Positions 8,278-16,970 of a DNA stretch of 64,000 nucleotides are shown one piece after another (within the stretch, counting starts at the first letter, position 1; each line of letters starts with the position of its first letter). Source of the DNA: Nitrospirota bacterium (GTDB lineage: Bacteria; Nitrospirota; Nitrospiria; Nitrospirales; Nitrospiraceae); contig SCVN01000023.1 in the NCBI GenBank assembly GCA_004296885.1, forward strand, positions 62,001-126,000. The letters are read 5' to 3'. Below the pieces are notes generated by a model, which worked only from the letters and a program-made list of their open reading frames with translations, ran no database searches and was not told the DNA's origin. Position numbers and translations under genes: made by a program.

Positions 8278-8341
8278 ATGAATGGGGAATGCGGAATGAT
8301 AAACGAGGGACGGGTTCATCGTTCTGCGTTCATCATTATTC
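8278..8341. repeat. Dispersed intergenic repeat of the ATGATGAACGC family, copy 1
   Basis: The spacer contains GGAATGCGGAATGATAAACGA followed by CATCGTTCTGCGTTCATCATT, which are roughly inverted and could form a hairpin. Related words occur at 16019-16100, 26126-26224 and 56796-56850, each just upstream of a gene. Confidence 0.45.
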
Positions 8342-8448
8342 GCGGGGCTTGCCTCTGACGGGAAAGTTTGGCAACATGAATGGCTCGATATCGATGCCTT
8401 CGGGTCAGCCGACCGTGATCGCGACAAGGCAGGACGCAGGAGGCGGGA

Positions 8449-9462
8449 ATGACTAGCTGGAACAGGCCCGATCCCTTGACGCGCGATCTCATCCATCTCA
8501 TCAACGCGCGCCGGCACGACCATGGGGATGCCGACGCCGCGGTGGACACGCTGCAAGCGTTTCTGGAGCAGGACCGGGAGCAGGACCTGCTCACCGTCAT
8601 GGCCGCGCTGGACGAGGAGATGGCCGAGTGGCTGTTCGACCTCCTGGCGGAAGCCGCCTGCTCGGTGATGATGGAAGGGGAGCCGGACGAGAAACCAACC
8701 TATGCCGTGATGGCGGCGCTGGAGTTGCCGCTGCAGGCGAATCTGCCCACACCGTTGGGATTGAAAATCAATCCGGTCACGACCGCCGATCTGCTGCACA
8801 AGCATCTGCGGTTGCCCCCCGGCACGGTCGTACTGGCGGAACCCCGCCTCTTGACCGATGCGACTTTGGAATTACTGACCCTCCATGGCCTGCACGATCA
8901 CACGTCGGCCCTGGCCGAGTCGCAGCGCCGGCAGTATATGGCGGCGCGGCTGCACGCGCCGGTGGAATCCACGGCCTATCTGATCTTCGAACTCATCGGT
9001 TCGCCGGATCACGGGTTGCCGGAATCGCTGGAAGACGAGGATCGTCAGGCGCTGTTGGCCGGGCTGGTGGCCCAATGTCCCGAGCTGGCGCCGGCGCCGC
9101 AGATGATCGAAGCCCCGGTCTATGCGGCCTATGCGATGTTCGATGCCCAGAACGCGGTGCGACTGCACCGGCTGGCGGACGAAACCGTGGCGGTCTGGCG
9201 GGAGTTGGACCAGACGGTGCGCAGCCGCACGATCGTGCATCTGCACACCCAATGCGGTAACGGGGTCTACATGCCGGTCTGGACGGATCTGTTCGATCCC
9301 GAATTGCCGGAAGAACATGGCCCGGTCTGGACCTCGCCGGATGTCTGGGTGTTCACGGCCGATCTGCCGATCGAATGGCCGGGCGAGATGCTCACCAACA
9401 GGCTGCTGGCGGAAGGCTGCACGCGGTTCGAGAACCACATCGTCGAAGCGCCGGAGAACTAG
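8449..9462 (+). CDS. Conserved-looking hypothetical protein, acidic, 337 residues
   Basis: A 337-residue soluble, acidic protein with no signal peptide or membrane helix. I do not recognise a domain. It begins with a helical charged region (residues 1-80), then alternating helices and strands, and has an aromatic-rich C-terminal part (PVWTDLFDPELPEEHGPVWT, PDVWVFTADLPIEWPG). The start has a good ribosome binding site, GCAGGAGGC, seven bases upstream, and codon use matches its neighbours, so it is almost certainly a real gene. A repeat element lies just upstream, which may separate it from the YjbQ gene. Confidence 0.7.
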   Translation: MTSWNRPDPLTRDLIHLINARRHDHGDADAAVDTLQAFLEQDREQDLLTVMAALDEEMAEWLFDLLAEAACSVMMEGEPDEKPTYAVMAALELPLQANLPTPLGLKINPVTTADLLHKHLRLPPGTVVLAEPRLLTDATLELLTLHGLHDHTSALAESQRRQYMAARLHAPVESTAYLIFELIGSPDHGLPESLEDEDRQALLAGLVAQCPELAPAPQMIEAPVYAAYAMFDAQNAVRLHRLADETVAVWRELDQTVRSRTIVHLHTQCGNGVYMPVWTDLFDPELPEEHGPVWTSPDVWVFTADLPIEWPGEMLTNRLLAEGCTRFENHIVEAPEN

Positions 9463-9537
9463 AAGACAAAAAGCAGCAGGCGGAGAAGCGGAAGGAGTCT
9501 TGGCTGCGTTCTGCGTACGGCCTGCCGCCTTCTTCAA

Positions 9538-9918
9538 CTAGCGGCCGCTTCCGCCTCGCCAATGGCCCCCGCCCGGATGGCTCTGCGGGCTGACCCCTCC
9601 GCCGTAAGGAATGACCGGAATCAACGGCGTGACCGGCACCGACGGAGCCGGCAGGGTGGAATGGGCTTGCGGCTGGGGGAAGCGGTAGATCGTGCCGGAG
9701 CTGGTGTCGCCCGATGCGTTATTGAACTGGTAGCGTTGCATGGTTCCGAAGTCGTAGACGGTGCCGGTTGTTCCGCGCGAATCGTTGTACAGTTTGACTC
9801 CGCCGAAATCGTAGAGCGTTCCGCTGGTTCCGTCATCCCCTTGGAGCATGCTGATGCCGGAAGCCCAGACTGATCCGGTTCCCAGGAGCATGACGACCCA
9901 GATCACGAATGATTTCAT
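9538..9918 (-). CDS. Small secreted protein with GT-x-YDFG repeats
   Basis: A 126-residue protein starting at 9918 with a signal peptide (MKSFVIWVVMLLGTGSVWAS) and a GGAGGAGGG ribosome binding site. The mature part carries three imperfect repeats of about 18-23 residues: SGTLYDFGGVKLYNDS, TGTVYDFGTMQRYQFNN and SGTIYRFPQPQ. The tail is rich in Pro and Gly. Repeats of this kind suggest a small extracellular or periplasmic beta-structure. No known domain is recognised. It shares its strand with the PHP gene 50 bases away but has its own leader. Confidence 0.65.
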   Translation of the reverse strand: MKSFVIWVVMLLGTGSVWASGISMLQGDDGTSGTLYDFGGVKLYNDSRGTTGTVYDFGTMQRYQFNNASGDTSSGTIYRFPQPQAHSTLPAPSVPVTPLIPVIPYGGGVSPQSHPGGGHWRGGSGR

Positions 9919-9968
9919 GGCCGGCCCTCCTCCATGATGACACGTGAGGGGACGCTCGATGCCCTGCA

Positions 9969-10823
9969 TCAGAACAACACTTGCCCGGCGGCTGCCCGAA
10001 GCGGCTCCAAGAGTTTGCTTGAGACCTTGAGCCCACCGCGTCCCACGCCCACCTGGATGTCCGGCTTCGTGAGTCCGTGGAAGTCGCTTCCGCCGGTCAC
10101 CAACAAACCCAGACGTTTGGCGATGTTGAGATACTCCTCCGTCTGCGCCCGCTTGTGGGTGCTGTAATGGACCTCGATGCCCATCAGGCCCGCGGTTTTG
10201 AGGGTTTCGCAGAGCTTCAGCAGGCTGGTTTCGTCCAGCCGGACCCAGGTCGGGTGGGCGAGGACGGGGATGCCCTTGGCGGCTCTGATCCAACCGATCG
10301 CTTCAGCCGGCTCCGGCAGCTCTCGTCGAACATAGGCGGCTTTGCCGTTGCCCAGATATCGGTCGAAGGCCTCTTTGGCGGATTGAACGTACCCCTTCTC
10401 CATCAGCAGGCGGGCGATGTGCGGGCGGCCTACTGATTCGGTTCCGGCCAGGGCCCGGACTTCCTCATACGTGATATCCAAGCCGAGTTCGTTGAGCTTC
10501 TGGACCATGAGCGGGTTGCGCCGATGACGGCTGGCGCGCAAACCCGCCAGATGCTGATTCAACGTCGCATCCTGCCAATCCAGAAAATATCCGAGAATAT
10601 GCAGCTCGCCGTCCTCCCATTGCGAGCTGATTTCGATGCCGGGAATCACTTCGATGCCCAGGTCGGCCCCTATCTTCATGGCTTCGGGGATGCCGTCCGT
10701 AATGTCATGGTCGGTGATGGCCAGTGCGGTGACGCCGGCCTTGTGCGCCAGCGCCAGCACTTCGGCCGGCGGGAGGCTGCCGTCCGAGTGGGTAGTATGG
10801 AGGTGCAGGTCGATGCGGCTCAT
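9969..10823 (-). CDS. PHP-domain phosphoesterase (YciV/RNase AM-like)
   Basis: A 284-residue PHP-superfamily protein. Metal-binding motifs are all visible: DLHLHTTHSDG near the N-terminus, ITDHD, PGIEIS, HILGY, then VLAHPTW and GSDFHG near the C-terminus. This is the architecture of the E. coli YciV (RNase AM) type, which hydrolyses 3',5'-nucleotide bisphosphates and trims RNA 5' ends; the substrate here is inferred from family. It precedes the small secreted protein gene on the same strand and follows the FolB-methyltransferase gene with an 18-base gap, consistent with an operon. Confidence 0.85.
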   Translation of the reverse strand: MSRIDLHLHTTHSDGSLPPAEVLALAHKAGVTALAITDHDITDGIPEAMKIGADLGIEVIPGIEISSQWEDGELHILGYFLDWQDATLNQHLAGLRASRHRRNPLMVQKLNELGLDITYEEVRALAGTESVGRPHIARLLMEKGYVQSAKEAFDRYLGNGKAAYVRRELPEPAEAIGWIRAAKGIPVLAHPTWVRLDETSLLKLCETLKTAGLMGIEVHYSTHKRAQTEEYLNIAKRLGLLVTGGSDFHGLTKPDIQVGVGRGGLKVSSKLLEPLRAAAGQVLF

Positions 10824-10841
10824 GACTCGTCCTTATGCTGA

Positions 10842-11759
10842 TCAGTCCTGGCGACGGGCGACCAGTTGCGCCGTGAAAGAGGTTTCCGGCCCGCTGTCGC
10901 GCTCGCCTTCGTCGTAGTGCAAGACCCGCAAGCCGCCGGCGAGGTGCAGCAGTTCATTGTGGGCCAGGCAGAATTCTTTGCGGCGCGGATGGTGCCGGCG
11001 CAGGTGGTTGTCGATGAGGAAGGTCTCATAGACCAGCAGGCCGCCGGGTTTTAACGCTCGGAGCAGGGAGGGAAACAGCGGCCGGTGCAGGTAGAAAAAG
11101 ACCAGGATTGCATCATATCGCGCCGCGCCTAGATCAGGCGGATGGGTTGGGTCTGTTTCCAAGTCCAGGTATGTGGTGGTCAGGTTCGAGAGGTTGCGTC
11201 GGCCGGCTGTCTCGGCCAGCGCGGCCAGAGCCTGTCGGTCCCGATCCACGGCCTCCACTGTATATCCCAGTGCGGCGAGGTACAGGGCATTCCGACCCTG
11301 GCCTGAAGCCAGATCCAAGACGGTGCCTTTCGGGAGGCGTGCCATCTGCTCCTGAAGAAACCGGGCCGGCGGCGGGTCAGGAAGAACCGAGGCACGGGTG
11401 CGCTCCAGCCTCACGCCGACCGAGCCGCGCACATCCTTCAAGGGCGGGGCGAGTTTCCGCACCCATAGATGGAGGGCCGATACGGGAAACTCCGCAAAAA
11501 CCATTGAGCTGATGCGTTCCGCAATGGTTTCCACCAGGGCAAACGCCTGAGCCTGGCCGAGTTGGACGATTCGCTCCGCCACCATGGCATAGTCCACGGC
11601 GCGTCCGATGTCATCGGTCTCCGCAGCTCGGGACAAGGCGCCGGGGGGATAGATGAGTTCCAGGTCCACGGCGATCGGCTGGGGTGTCTGCCGTTCTTCC
11701 TGCGTCACGCCGCAATGGCCGTGAAACTCCAGACGCTCGATCATGACTCGATCTTCCAT
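10842..11759 (-). CDS. folB: Dihydroneopterin aldolase (FolB) fused to a SAM-dependent methyltransferase
   Basis: A 305-residue two-domain protein. Residues about 5-120 are FolB: RLEFHGHCGVTQEERQTPQP with the catalytic Glu, VDYAMVAERI with the conserved Tyr, and VRKLAPPLKDVRGSVGVRLER with the active-site Lys. Residues about 135-305 are a class I methyltransferase with motif I VLDLASGQGRNALYLA and acidic motif II VEAVDRD, resembling TehB-type enzymes. FolB cleaves dihydroneopterin in folate synthesis. The joined methyltransferase has no obvious place in that pathway. No stop or frameshift separates the halves. Starts at 11768, 11759 and 11744 are all possible; 11759 has a GGGAG at usable distance. 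Confidence 0.85.
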   Translation of the reverse strand: MEDRVMIERLEFHGHCGVTQEERQTPQPIAVDLELIYPPGALSRAAETDDIGRAVDYAMVAERIVQLGQAQAFALVETIAERISSMVFAEFPVSALHLWVRKLAPPLKDVRGSVGVRLERTRASVLPDPPPARFLQEQMARLPKGTVLDLASGQGRNALYLAALGYTVEAVDRDRQALAALAETAGRRNLSNLTTTYLDLETDPTHPPDLGAARYDAILVFFYLHRPLFPSLLRALKPGGLLVYETFLIDNHLRRHHPRRKEFCLAHNELLHLAGGLRVLHYDEGERDSGPETSFTAQLVARRQD

Positions 11760-11883
11760 ATGCGTCATTCTCCCGGATGGCCCCGGCGAGAGTCAAGGAT
11801 GATGCTTGACTCACCTCCACGGCGACTTCTATAATCATTCACTTGGTTCAGTTCTGTTGAAAATCTCTGATTTCGCAAGAGAA

Positions 11884-12387
11884 ATGGCCGAGTTCACGCA
11901 CTTCAACGAATCAGGTCGGGCGCGGATGGTCGATGTCAGCGCCAAGACTTCGACGGAACGGGTTGCCACGGCCCAGGCGACTGTCTTTATGTCGCCGGAA
12001 ACGCTGGAAAAAATCCAACAAGGGAAGATCGCCAAGGGGGATGTCCTGGCCGTGGCGCAAGTGGCCGGGGTCATGGGCGCCAAGCGGACCCCCGAGCTGA
12101 TTCCGATGTGTCACCCGCTCTTGCTGACCAGCGTGGATGTGGGGTTCACAGAGGAAGCTGAGCCGGACCGGCAAGGACGCTGTGCGATCACGATTACCGC
12201 CACGGCCAAGACGACGGGCCAGACCGGCGTCGAGATGGAAGCCATGACGGCCGTGTCCGTGGCGGCGCTGACGATCTATGATATGTGCAAGGCCGTGGAC
12301 AAGGCCATGAGCTTCGGCGACATTTGCCTCATGTCCAAGTCCGGTGGGAAATCCGGCACGTATGTGAGGCGCGCGGCCGGCAAGTGA
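11884..12387 (+). CDS. moaC: Cyclic pyranopterin monophosphate synthase MoaC
   Basis: A 167-residue MoaC, which with MoaA converts GTP to cyclic pyranopterin monophosphate, the first intermediate of molybdenum cofactor. Typical motifs are [47 protein letters not shown] (residues about 52-80) and [23 protein letters not shown], including the catalytic Lys in the MCKAVDK region. The start at 11884 gives the family N-terminus [15 protein letters not shown]; an upstream Met at 11806 adds 26 unconserved residues. It is followed after 24 bases by the MoaD-MoaE fusion gene. Confidence 0.95.
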   Translation: MAEFTHFNESGRARMVDVSAKTSTERVATAQATVFMSPETLEKIQQGKIAKGDVLAVAQVAGVMGAKRTPELIPMCHPLLLTSVDVGFTEEAEPDRQGRCAITITATAKTTGQTGVEMEAMTAVSVAALTIYDMCKAVDKAMSFGDICLMSKSGGKSGTYVRRAAGK

Positions 12388-12411
12388 CCGGTCTGCTGCG
12401 ATTTGAACCCT

Positions 12412-13113
12412 ATGATAACGATCACTCTGTTCGGTTTGACCAAAACTCTGGCCAATAACCAGGGCACCTTGTCCGTGGCGCTCAACGGCGGGCGGTGCGT
12501 CAGGGACCTGGTGGGGCTCCTGGACGCCAGCCATCCGCAGATCGGCGAGTTGATCCACAAGAAGAAGGTCCTGGTGTCGGTCAATCAGGAGATTGCCCAC
12601 GAAGACACGAAAATCGAGGACGGCGACGAGGTGGCCTTGCTGCCGCCCTTTGCCGGCGGTGCGACGATGCCCGATCGGTCCGCTGATGACGCGATGTTGG
12701 TGCGCGTCCAGCGGGAGAATTTTTCGATCGATGCCGAACTCGATCGGGTGCGGCAGCGGTCTACGCGCATCGGCGGGATTGCCACGTTTCTGGGTACGGC
12801 ACGAGATCGCTCGAAAGGCCGTGATGTCAGCGGCATCACGTTCGAGCATTACGAAGGCATGGCTCAGAAGAAGCTCCGAGAGATCCGCGAACGGGCCCTC
12901 AAGGACTTCGACGTCATCGAGGTGCTGATCCTGCACCGGTACGGCCGGATCGAGATCGGCGAGAACATCGTGTTGATCATCGTCGGCGCCGAACATCGGG
13001 CCGAGGCCTTCCGGGCTTGCAAGTGGTGCATTGACGAGCTGAAGCAGATTACGCCGATCTGGAAGCTCGAGCAGACGCCGGAAGGAGAGGTCTGGGTGGA
13101 GGAGCACCCGTAG
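12412..13113 (+). CDS. moaD-moaE: Molybdopterin synthase, MoaD-MoaE fusion
   Basis: A 233-residue fusion. Residues 1-83 are a ubiquitin-like MoaD ending in PPFAGG (Gly-Gly at 82-83). From about residue 95 it is MoaE, with RIGGIATFLGTARD, FEHYEGMA, HRYGRIEIGE, AEHRAEAFRACKWCID and the catalytic Lys region KQITPIWKLE. Molybdopterin synthase inserts two sulfurs into cyclic pyranopterin. MoaD must carry the sulfur as a C-terminal thiocarboxylate on Gly-Gly, so the fusion should be cleaved after Gly83, as is known for mycobacterial MoaX. An ATG at 12412 begins MITITLFG; a TTG three codons upstream is less likely. Confidence 0.92.
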   Translation: MITITLFGLTKTLANNQGTLSVALNGGRCVRDLVGLLDASHPQIGELIHKKKVLVSVNQEIAHEDTKIEDGDEVALLPPFAGGATMPDRSADDAMLVRVQRENFSIDAELDRVRQRSTRIGGIATFLGTARDRSKGRDVSGITFEHYEGMAQKKLREIRERALKDFDVIEVLILHRYGRIEIGENIVLIIVGAEHRAEAFRACKWCIDELKQITPIWKLEQTPEGEVWVEEHP

Positions 13114-13197
13114 CGGAATGTTGAAAAAGGCCTCCAGCTGCGTTCTCGGTCGCCCGTCTCCCTGCGGCCTTGCTGAAGGACCTTTTTGAACATTCCG
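13114..13197. repeat. Palindromic intergenic element, family R1 copy 1 (84 bp)
   Basis: The element is bounded by the inverted repeat CGGAATGTTgAAAAAGG / CCTTTTTgAACATTCCG (one mismatch) and contains CTGCGTTCTCG and CTGCGGCCTTG. The same inner words and arm sequence GAAAAAGtCCTCCgaC occur in the larger copy at 21811-21996. It sits between moaD-moaE and moaA and could act as a bidirectional terminator or RNA processing site, although no T-run follows. Confidence 0.6.
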
Positions 13198-13212
13198 TGA
13201 GAGCGTGAGCCC

Positions 13213-14271
13213 ATGAACGTGGAACGTTCCAAGCCAGCGACCGTCGGCGATACCTTCGGGCGGCCGCTCAAGAGCCTGCGTCTGTCGGTGACGGACCGGT
13301 GCAATCTCCGCTGCAAGTATTGCATGCCGGAGGAGGAATACGGTTGGCTGCCGCGGGAAACCCTCCTGAGCTTCGAGGAAATCTATGCCCTGACCGATCT
13401 GTTCACGGCATTGGGTGTGGACAAGGTGCGTTTGACCGGCGGCGAGCCGCTGTTACGCCGCGACCTGCCGACCTTGATCCGGATGTTGCGGGACAACCGC
13501 CGCATCAAGGAAATCGCGCTGACCACCAACGGCATTCTGCTGGCGGAACAAGCCGAAGCGCTCTATGACGCGGGCTTGCATCGGGTGACCGTGAGCCTGG
13601 ATACGTTGAAGCCGGACCGGTTCCGGTCGCTGACCCGACGCGATACGCATGCTCAGGTGCTGGAAGGCATCGAGGCCAGCCTGCGGGTCGGTTTTGCCGG
13701 CCTCAAGCTGGATACCGTCGCGATGAAGGGGTTCAACGACGACGAACTGGTGGATCTGATCGAGTACGGCAAGCGGGTCGGCGCCGAGGTGCGATTCATC
13801 GAGTATATGGATGTCGGCGGGGCCACGAATTGGTCGTTGGACAAGGTGCTTTCGCGCGACGCCATTCTCGAATCGCTGGGGCGGCAGTATGGGCCGGCCA
13901 AGCCGATCGTCGAGGCGAGTTCGGCGCCGGCGCAACGGTATTGCATCCCGGACGGAACGATCTTCGGGATCATTGCCTCGACGACCAGCCCGTTCTGCGC
14001 CACGTGCGACCGGAGCCGGCTCACCGCGGACGGTTTGTGGTACCTCTGCCTGTACGCCAAGGACGGGCTGGATTTGCGTGAGCCCTTGCGGACGGGCGTC
14101 TCGAGGGACGAACTCATGGCCCTGGTCCGGTCGCGATGGGAAGCACGCACGGACCGCGGCGCCGAAGAGCGCAAGGAGTTGGAACAGGTCGGGCTCCGCG
14201 AGTCGCAGCTGATCGCGATCCAGAAGCTCCGCGAGGATCCGCACCTCGAAATGCATGCCAGAGGGGGATGA
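13213..14271 (+). CDS. moaA: GTP 3',8-cyclase MoaA
   Basis: A 352-residue radical SAM enzyme that starts molybdenum cofactor synthesis. The N-terminal cluster motif is C30-X3-C34-X2-C37 (TDRCNLRCKYCMP). The C-terminal second cluster is in SPFCATCDRSRLTADGLWYLCL. TGGEPLLRRDL and the SAM-binding strand motifs are present. The usual C-terminal Gly-Gly is preserved (ARGG), which is needed to thread into the GTP site. It is separated from moaC/moaD-moaE by a palindromic repeat but is most likely co-regulated. MoeA, MogA and MobA are not in the window. Confidence 0.96.
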   Translation: MNVERSKPATVGDTFGRPLKSLRLSVTDRCNLRCKYCMPEEEYGWLPRETLLSFEEIYALTDLFTALGVDKVRLTGGEPLLRRDLPTLIRMLRDNRRIKEIALTTNGILLAEQAEALYDAGLHRVTVSLDTLKPDRFRSLTRRDTHAQVLEGIEASLRVGFAGLKLDTVAMKGFNDDELVDLIEYGKRVGAEVRFIEYMDVGGATNWSLDKVLSRDAILESLGRQYGPAKPIVEASSAPAQRYCIPDGTIFGIIASTTSPFCATCDRSRLTADGLWYLCLYAKDGLDLREPLRTGVSRDELMALVRSRWEARTDRGAEERKELEQVGLRESQLIAIQKLREDPHLEMHARGG

Positions 14272-14321
14272 GATGAGTCGGCGACGCCCCGCGTCCGGGT
14301 GCTCCGCCGGCCCTTTGCCTT

Positions 14322-15029
14322 ATGCCTGACACGTCCTTCCTGAGCATCCTCAGCCTTGGGTTTCTGCTCGGTGCCAAACACGCCCTCGACGCCGACCATG
14401 TGGCGGCGGTCTCCACTCTGCTCGCTGATCGTCCGGCCTGGCGGACCTCCGGATTCATCGGGTTTTGCTGGGGCTTCGGTCACACGGCGACGTTGCTGCT
14501 GGTCGGTCTCCTGGTCATTGCGTTCAAGGTCACGATCTCCGAACCGGTCGCGCAAGGGTTTGAAGTGGGCGTGGGCCTGATGCTGATCTTCCTGGGCGGC
14601 TCCCTGGCGGCGACCCTGGTTCGGGAGCGTTGGCATGTGCACGTCCATCAGCACGAAGGATCGGCTCATGTGCACTTGCACAGTCACCAACTGCAACGGG
14701 ACCACGGGCATGAGCATTGGCTGCCCTGGTCGCTCCGTCCGGTTCTGGTCGGGATGGTGCATGGGCTGGCCGGTTCGGCGGCCCTGATGCTGCTGGTGCT
14801 TGCGGCTGTCCGTTCCGTCTGGGAGGGTGTTGCCTATATCCTGGTATTCGGGGTCGGTTCGATCGCCGGGATGGTCGTCTTGGGGATGCTGATCAGCGTG
14901 CCCCTGGTCCTGTCGGCTTCGTGGGGGTACCGTGTTCAGATGACCGTTCAGGGCCTGGCCAGCCTGGGCAGCATCGGGCTTGGACTGACGATGGTGGCGC
15001 GCATCGCCTTGGGAACGACTCTCTTTTGA
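14322..15029 (+). CDS. NiCoT/UreH-like nickel (cobalt) transporter with His-rich loop
   Basis: A 235-residue membrane protein with about six helices. Helix II region contains HALDADH (residues 20-26), the signature of nickel/cobalt transporters of the NiCoT/UreH group, and FGHTATLLLVG follows. A cytoplasmic or periplasmic loop at about residues 103-132 is packed with His (HVHVHQHEGSAHVH and on), suited to metal capture. No hydrogenase or urease genes are adjacent, so the metal and use are inferred. The direction (uptake or efflux, as in RcnA) cannot be told from sequence. Confidence 0.8.
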   Translation: MPDTSFLSILSLGFLLGAKHALDADHVAAVSTLLADRPAWRTSGFIGFCWGFGHTATLLLVGLLVIAFKVTISEPVAQGFEVGVGLMLIFLGGSLAATLVRERWHVHVHQHEGSAHVHLHSHQLQRDHGHEHWLPWSLRPVLVGMVHGLAGSAALMLLVLAAVRSVWEGVAYILVFGVGSIAGMVVLGMLISVPLVLSASWGYRVQMTVQGLASLGSIGLGLTMVARIALGTTLF

Positions 15030-15228
15030 TCTCGCGGGCGGTCTTTCGTCCTGCCGACTACAAGAAATCATCGGCGATATGGGTACGTAGATTTGAGGGC
15101 TTGTTAACCGGAAACAGAGCTTGGGGCGAATCGTGATTCTTGATGCGGAAGCAAGGCGGCTGTGATATTCTGAGCCTCTTTTTGAGGCGTTTCGATGGTC
15201 CGGCGCCATGCCGGCCAGGAGCCATAGG

Positions 15229-16017
15229 GTGAAGATTCGAGTTTTGGGTTGCCACGGGTCGGATCAGCTCCTGGATAGAACGCAGGGGCACCACCAGTGC
15301 CGGACTTGCGGGTTCCTCGTCAATGGGACGGTGATGGTGGACGCCGGCACCATCGGGGCGGCGTTGCGGCTCGACGAGCAGCGGCGGATCCGCCACATCC
15401 TGCTCTCGCACCTGCACTTCGATCACGTGCAGGGGCTCCCGACGCTGGCCGATAACCTGGTGGATGACGCGGCGGACTCAGTGGAATTGATCGGCACCGT
15501 ACAGGTGATCGGCGGACTCCGGCGGTACTTGTTCAACGACAAGGTCTATCCGAATTTCATGGCCTTGCCCCATCCCAAACGGCCCATCTTCAAGACGCGC
15601 ACGTTCAAGGCGGGCCAGGAAACCGAGGTGGGGGGGCTGACCGTCACGCCCATCCGCGTGAACCATCTGGTGCCGACCGTGGGGTTTCTGGTGCGCGAAG
15701 GAAGCTCCTCGTTCCTGTACAGCGGGGATACCTATGAGACCGAGCAGATTTGGAAGATGGCGGCCCGCGAGCCGACCCTGAAGGCGGTCTTCATCGAAGC
15801 GTCGTTTCCGGACGAGCTGGCGGAGCTGGCCCGGGTCAGCAAGCATTTGACGCCCACCCTTCTGGTCCGGGCGTTCCAGAAGATCAAACGGCCGGATTTG
15901 CCGGTCTACGTGTATCACGTCAAGCCGCGCTTCCGCGACGATATCGCGCGACAACTTGCCCGGTTCCGGCTCCCGAACCTTACCGTGCTGGAAGAAGGTC
16001 AAGAGATCGTCGTCTAA
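15229..16017 (+). CDS. MBL-fold metallo-hydrolase (class II cyclic-nucleotide phosphodiesterase-like)
   Basis: A 262-residue metallo-beta-lactamase-fold protein. The dinuclear metal motif SHLHFDHVQGL is followed by HLVPTVGFLV and SGDTYETEQIW, and a late H in YVYHVKPRF, completing the usual ligand set. The order resembles class II 3',5'-cyclic nucleotide phosphodiesterases and related hydrolases; substrate unknown. The GTG at 15229 is chosen because AGGAG lies seven bases before it; an ATG at 15208 adds seven residues and has no such signal. No known partner is adjacent, though accD and folC follow. Confidence 0.75.
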   Translation: MKIRVLGCHGSDQLLDRTQGHHQCRTCGFLVNGTVMVDAGTIGAALRLDEQRRIRHILLSHLHFDHVQGLPTLADNLVDDAADSVELIGTVQVIGGLRRYLFNDKVYPNFMALPHPKRPIFKTRTFKAGQETEVGGLTVTPIRVNHLVPTVGFLVREGSSSFLYSGDTYETEQIWKMAAREPTLKAVFIEASFPDELAELARVSKHLTPTLLVRAFQKIKRPDLPVYVYHVKPRFRDDIARQLARFRLPNLTVLEEGQEIVV

Positions 16018-16018
16018 C

Positions 16019-16100
16019 CGAACGCTGAATGCATCATGATGAACGCTGAACCGCCGGACCGTGTTCCCTATTCAGCATCCATCATTCCGCGTTCATCGTT
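16019..16100. repeat. Dispersed intergenic repeat of the ATGATGAACGC family, copy 2
   Basis: Left half GAACGCTGAATGCATCATGA..GAACGCTGAA and right half TTCAGCATCCATCATTCCGC..TTCATCG are inverted with respect to each other. The element ends 12 bases before the accD start codon. Confidence 0.5.
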
Positions 16101-16111
16101 TCCTCTGAGCT

Positions 16112-16948
16112 ATGGCCTGGTTTAAAAAAGAGACAACGCCGAGCGCCGAGCCGTCGAAGCGGCCCAAGGTCGTCGAGGGCATGTGGCTCAAATGCAGCCA
16201 CTGCCGCGAGATCGTCTATCGCAAGGAGGTGGATCGCAACAACAAGGTCTGCCCGAAGTGCGATTACCATTTCCCGATCTCGGTGGCCGAGCGCATTGCG
16301 CTGCTTGCGGACCTCGGGACGTTTCGTGAATGGGATGCCGATCTGGCCCCGCAGGATCCGCTGGGGTTTGCCGACAGCCGCCCCTACCCGGATCGGCTGA
16401 AGGCTCAGCAAGATAAGACCGGGCGTAAGGATGCCCTGGTGACCGGGGAGGGAGCGATCAACGGCCGCCGGCTCGTTCTGGCGGTGTTCGATTTCAGTTT
16501 TATGGGCGGCAGCATGGGGTCCGTGGTCGGGGAGAAGCTGTGCCGCGCCATCGAGCGGGCCGTCACGATGCGCCTGCCGGTCGTCTTGGTCTGCACCTCG
16601 GGCGGCGCGCGGATGCAAGAGGGGATTCTGTCCCTGATGCAAATGGCCAAGACTTCCGCCGCGGTCGCCAAGCTGGGAGAGGCCCGGCTGCCGTTTATCA
16701 CGATCCTGGCCGACCCCACGTTTGGCGGCGTCACGGCCAGTGTGGCGATGCTGGGGGACGTGATTATCGCGGAACCCAAGGCGCTGATCGGGTTCGCCGG
16801 GCCGCGGGTGATCGAACAAACGATCAAGCAGCAGCTGCCTGATGAATTCCAGCGTGCCGAGTTCCTCTTGGAGCATGGCATCGTGGATATGATCGTGGAG
16901 CGTCGGCGCCTCAAGGAGACGTTGGGCACGCTCATCGGCCACCTGTAA
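16112..16948 (+). CDS. accD: Acetyl-CoA carboxylase, carboxyltransferase beta subunit
   Basis: A 278-residue AccD. The N-terminal zinc ribbon has C28, C31, C47 and C50. The carboxyltransferase core shows [20 protein letters not shown]-like segment, [26 protein letters not shown] and [11 protein letters not shown]. With AccA it transfers CO2 from biotin to acetyl-CoA to make malonyl-CoA for fatty acids. FolC follows after 22 bases, the common accD-folC pairing in bacteria. The start MAWFKKE is standard. Confidence 0.96.
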   Translation: MAWFKKETTPSAEPSKRPKVVEGMWLKCSHCREIVYRKEVDRNNKVCPKCDYHFPISVAERIALLADLGTFREWDADLAPQDPLGFADSRPYPDRLKAQQDKTGRKDALVTGEGAINGRRLVLAVFDFSFMGGSMGSVVGEKLCRAIERAVTMRLPVVLVCTSGGARMQEGILSLMQMAKTSAAVAKLGEARLPFITILADPTFGGVTASVAMLGDVIIAEPKALIGFAGPRVIEQTIKQQLPDEFQRAEFLLEHGIVDMIVERRRLKETLGTLIGHL

Positions 16949-16970
16949 GTCTGCCGTTTTTACCACCTCC

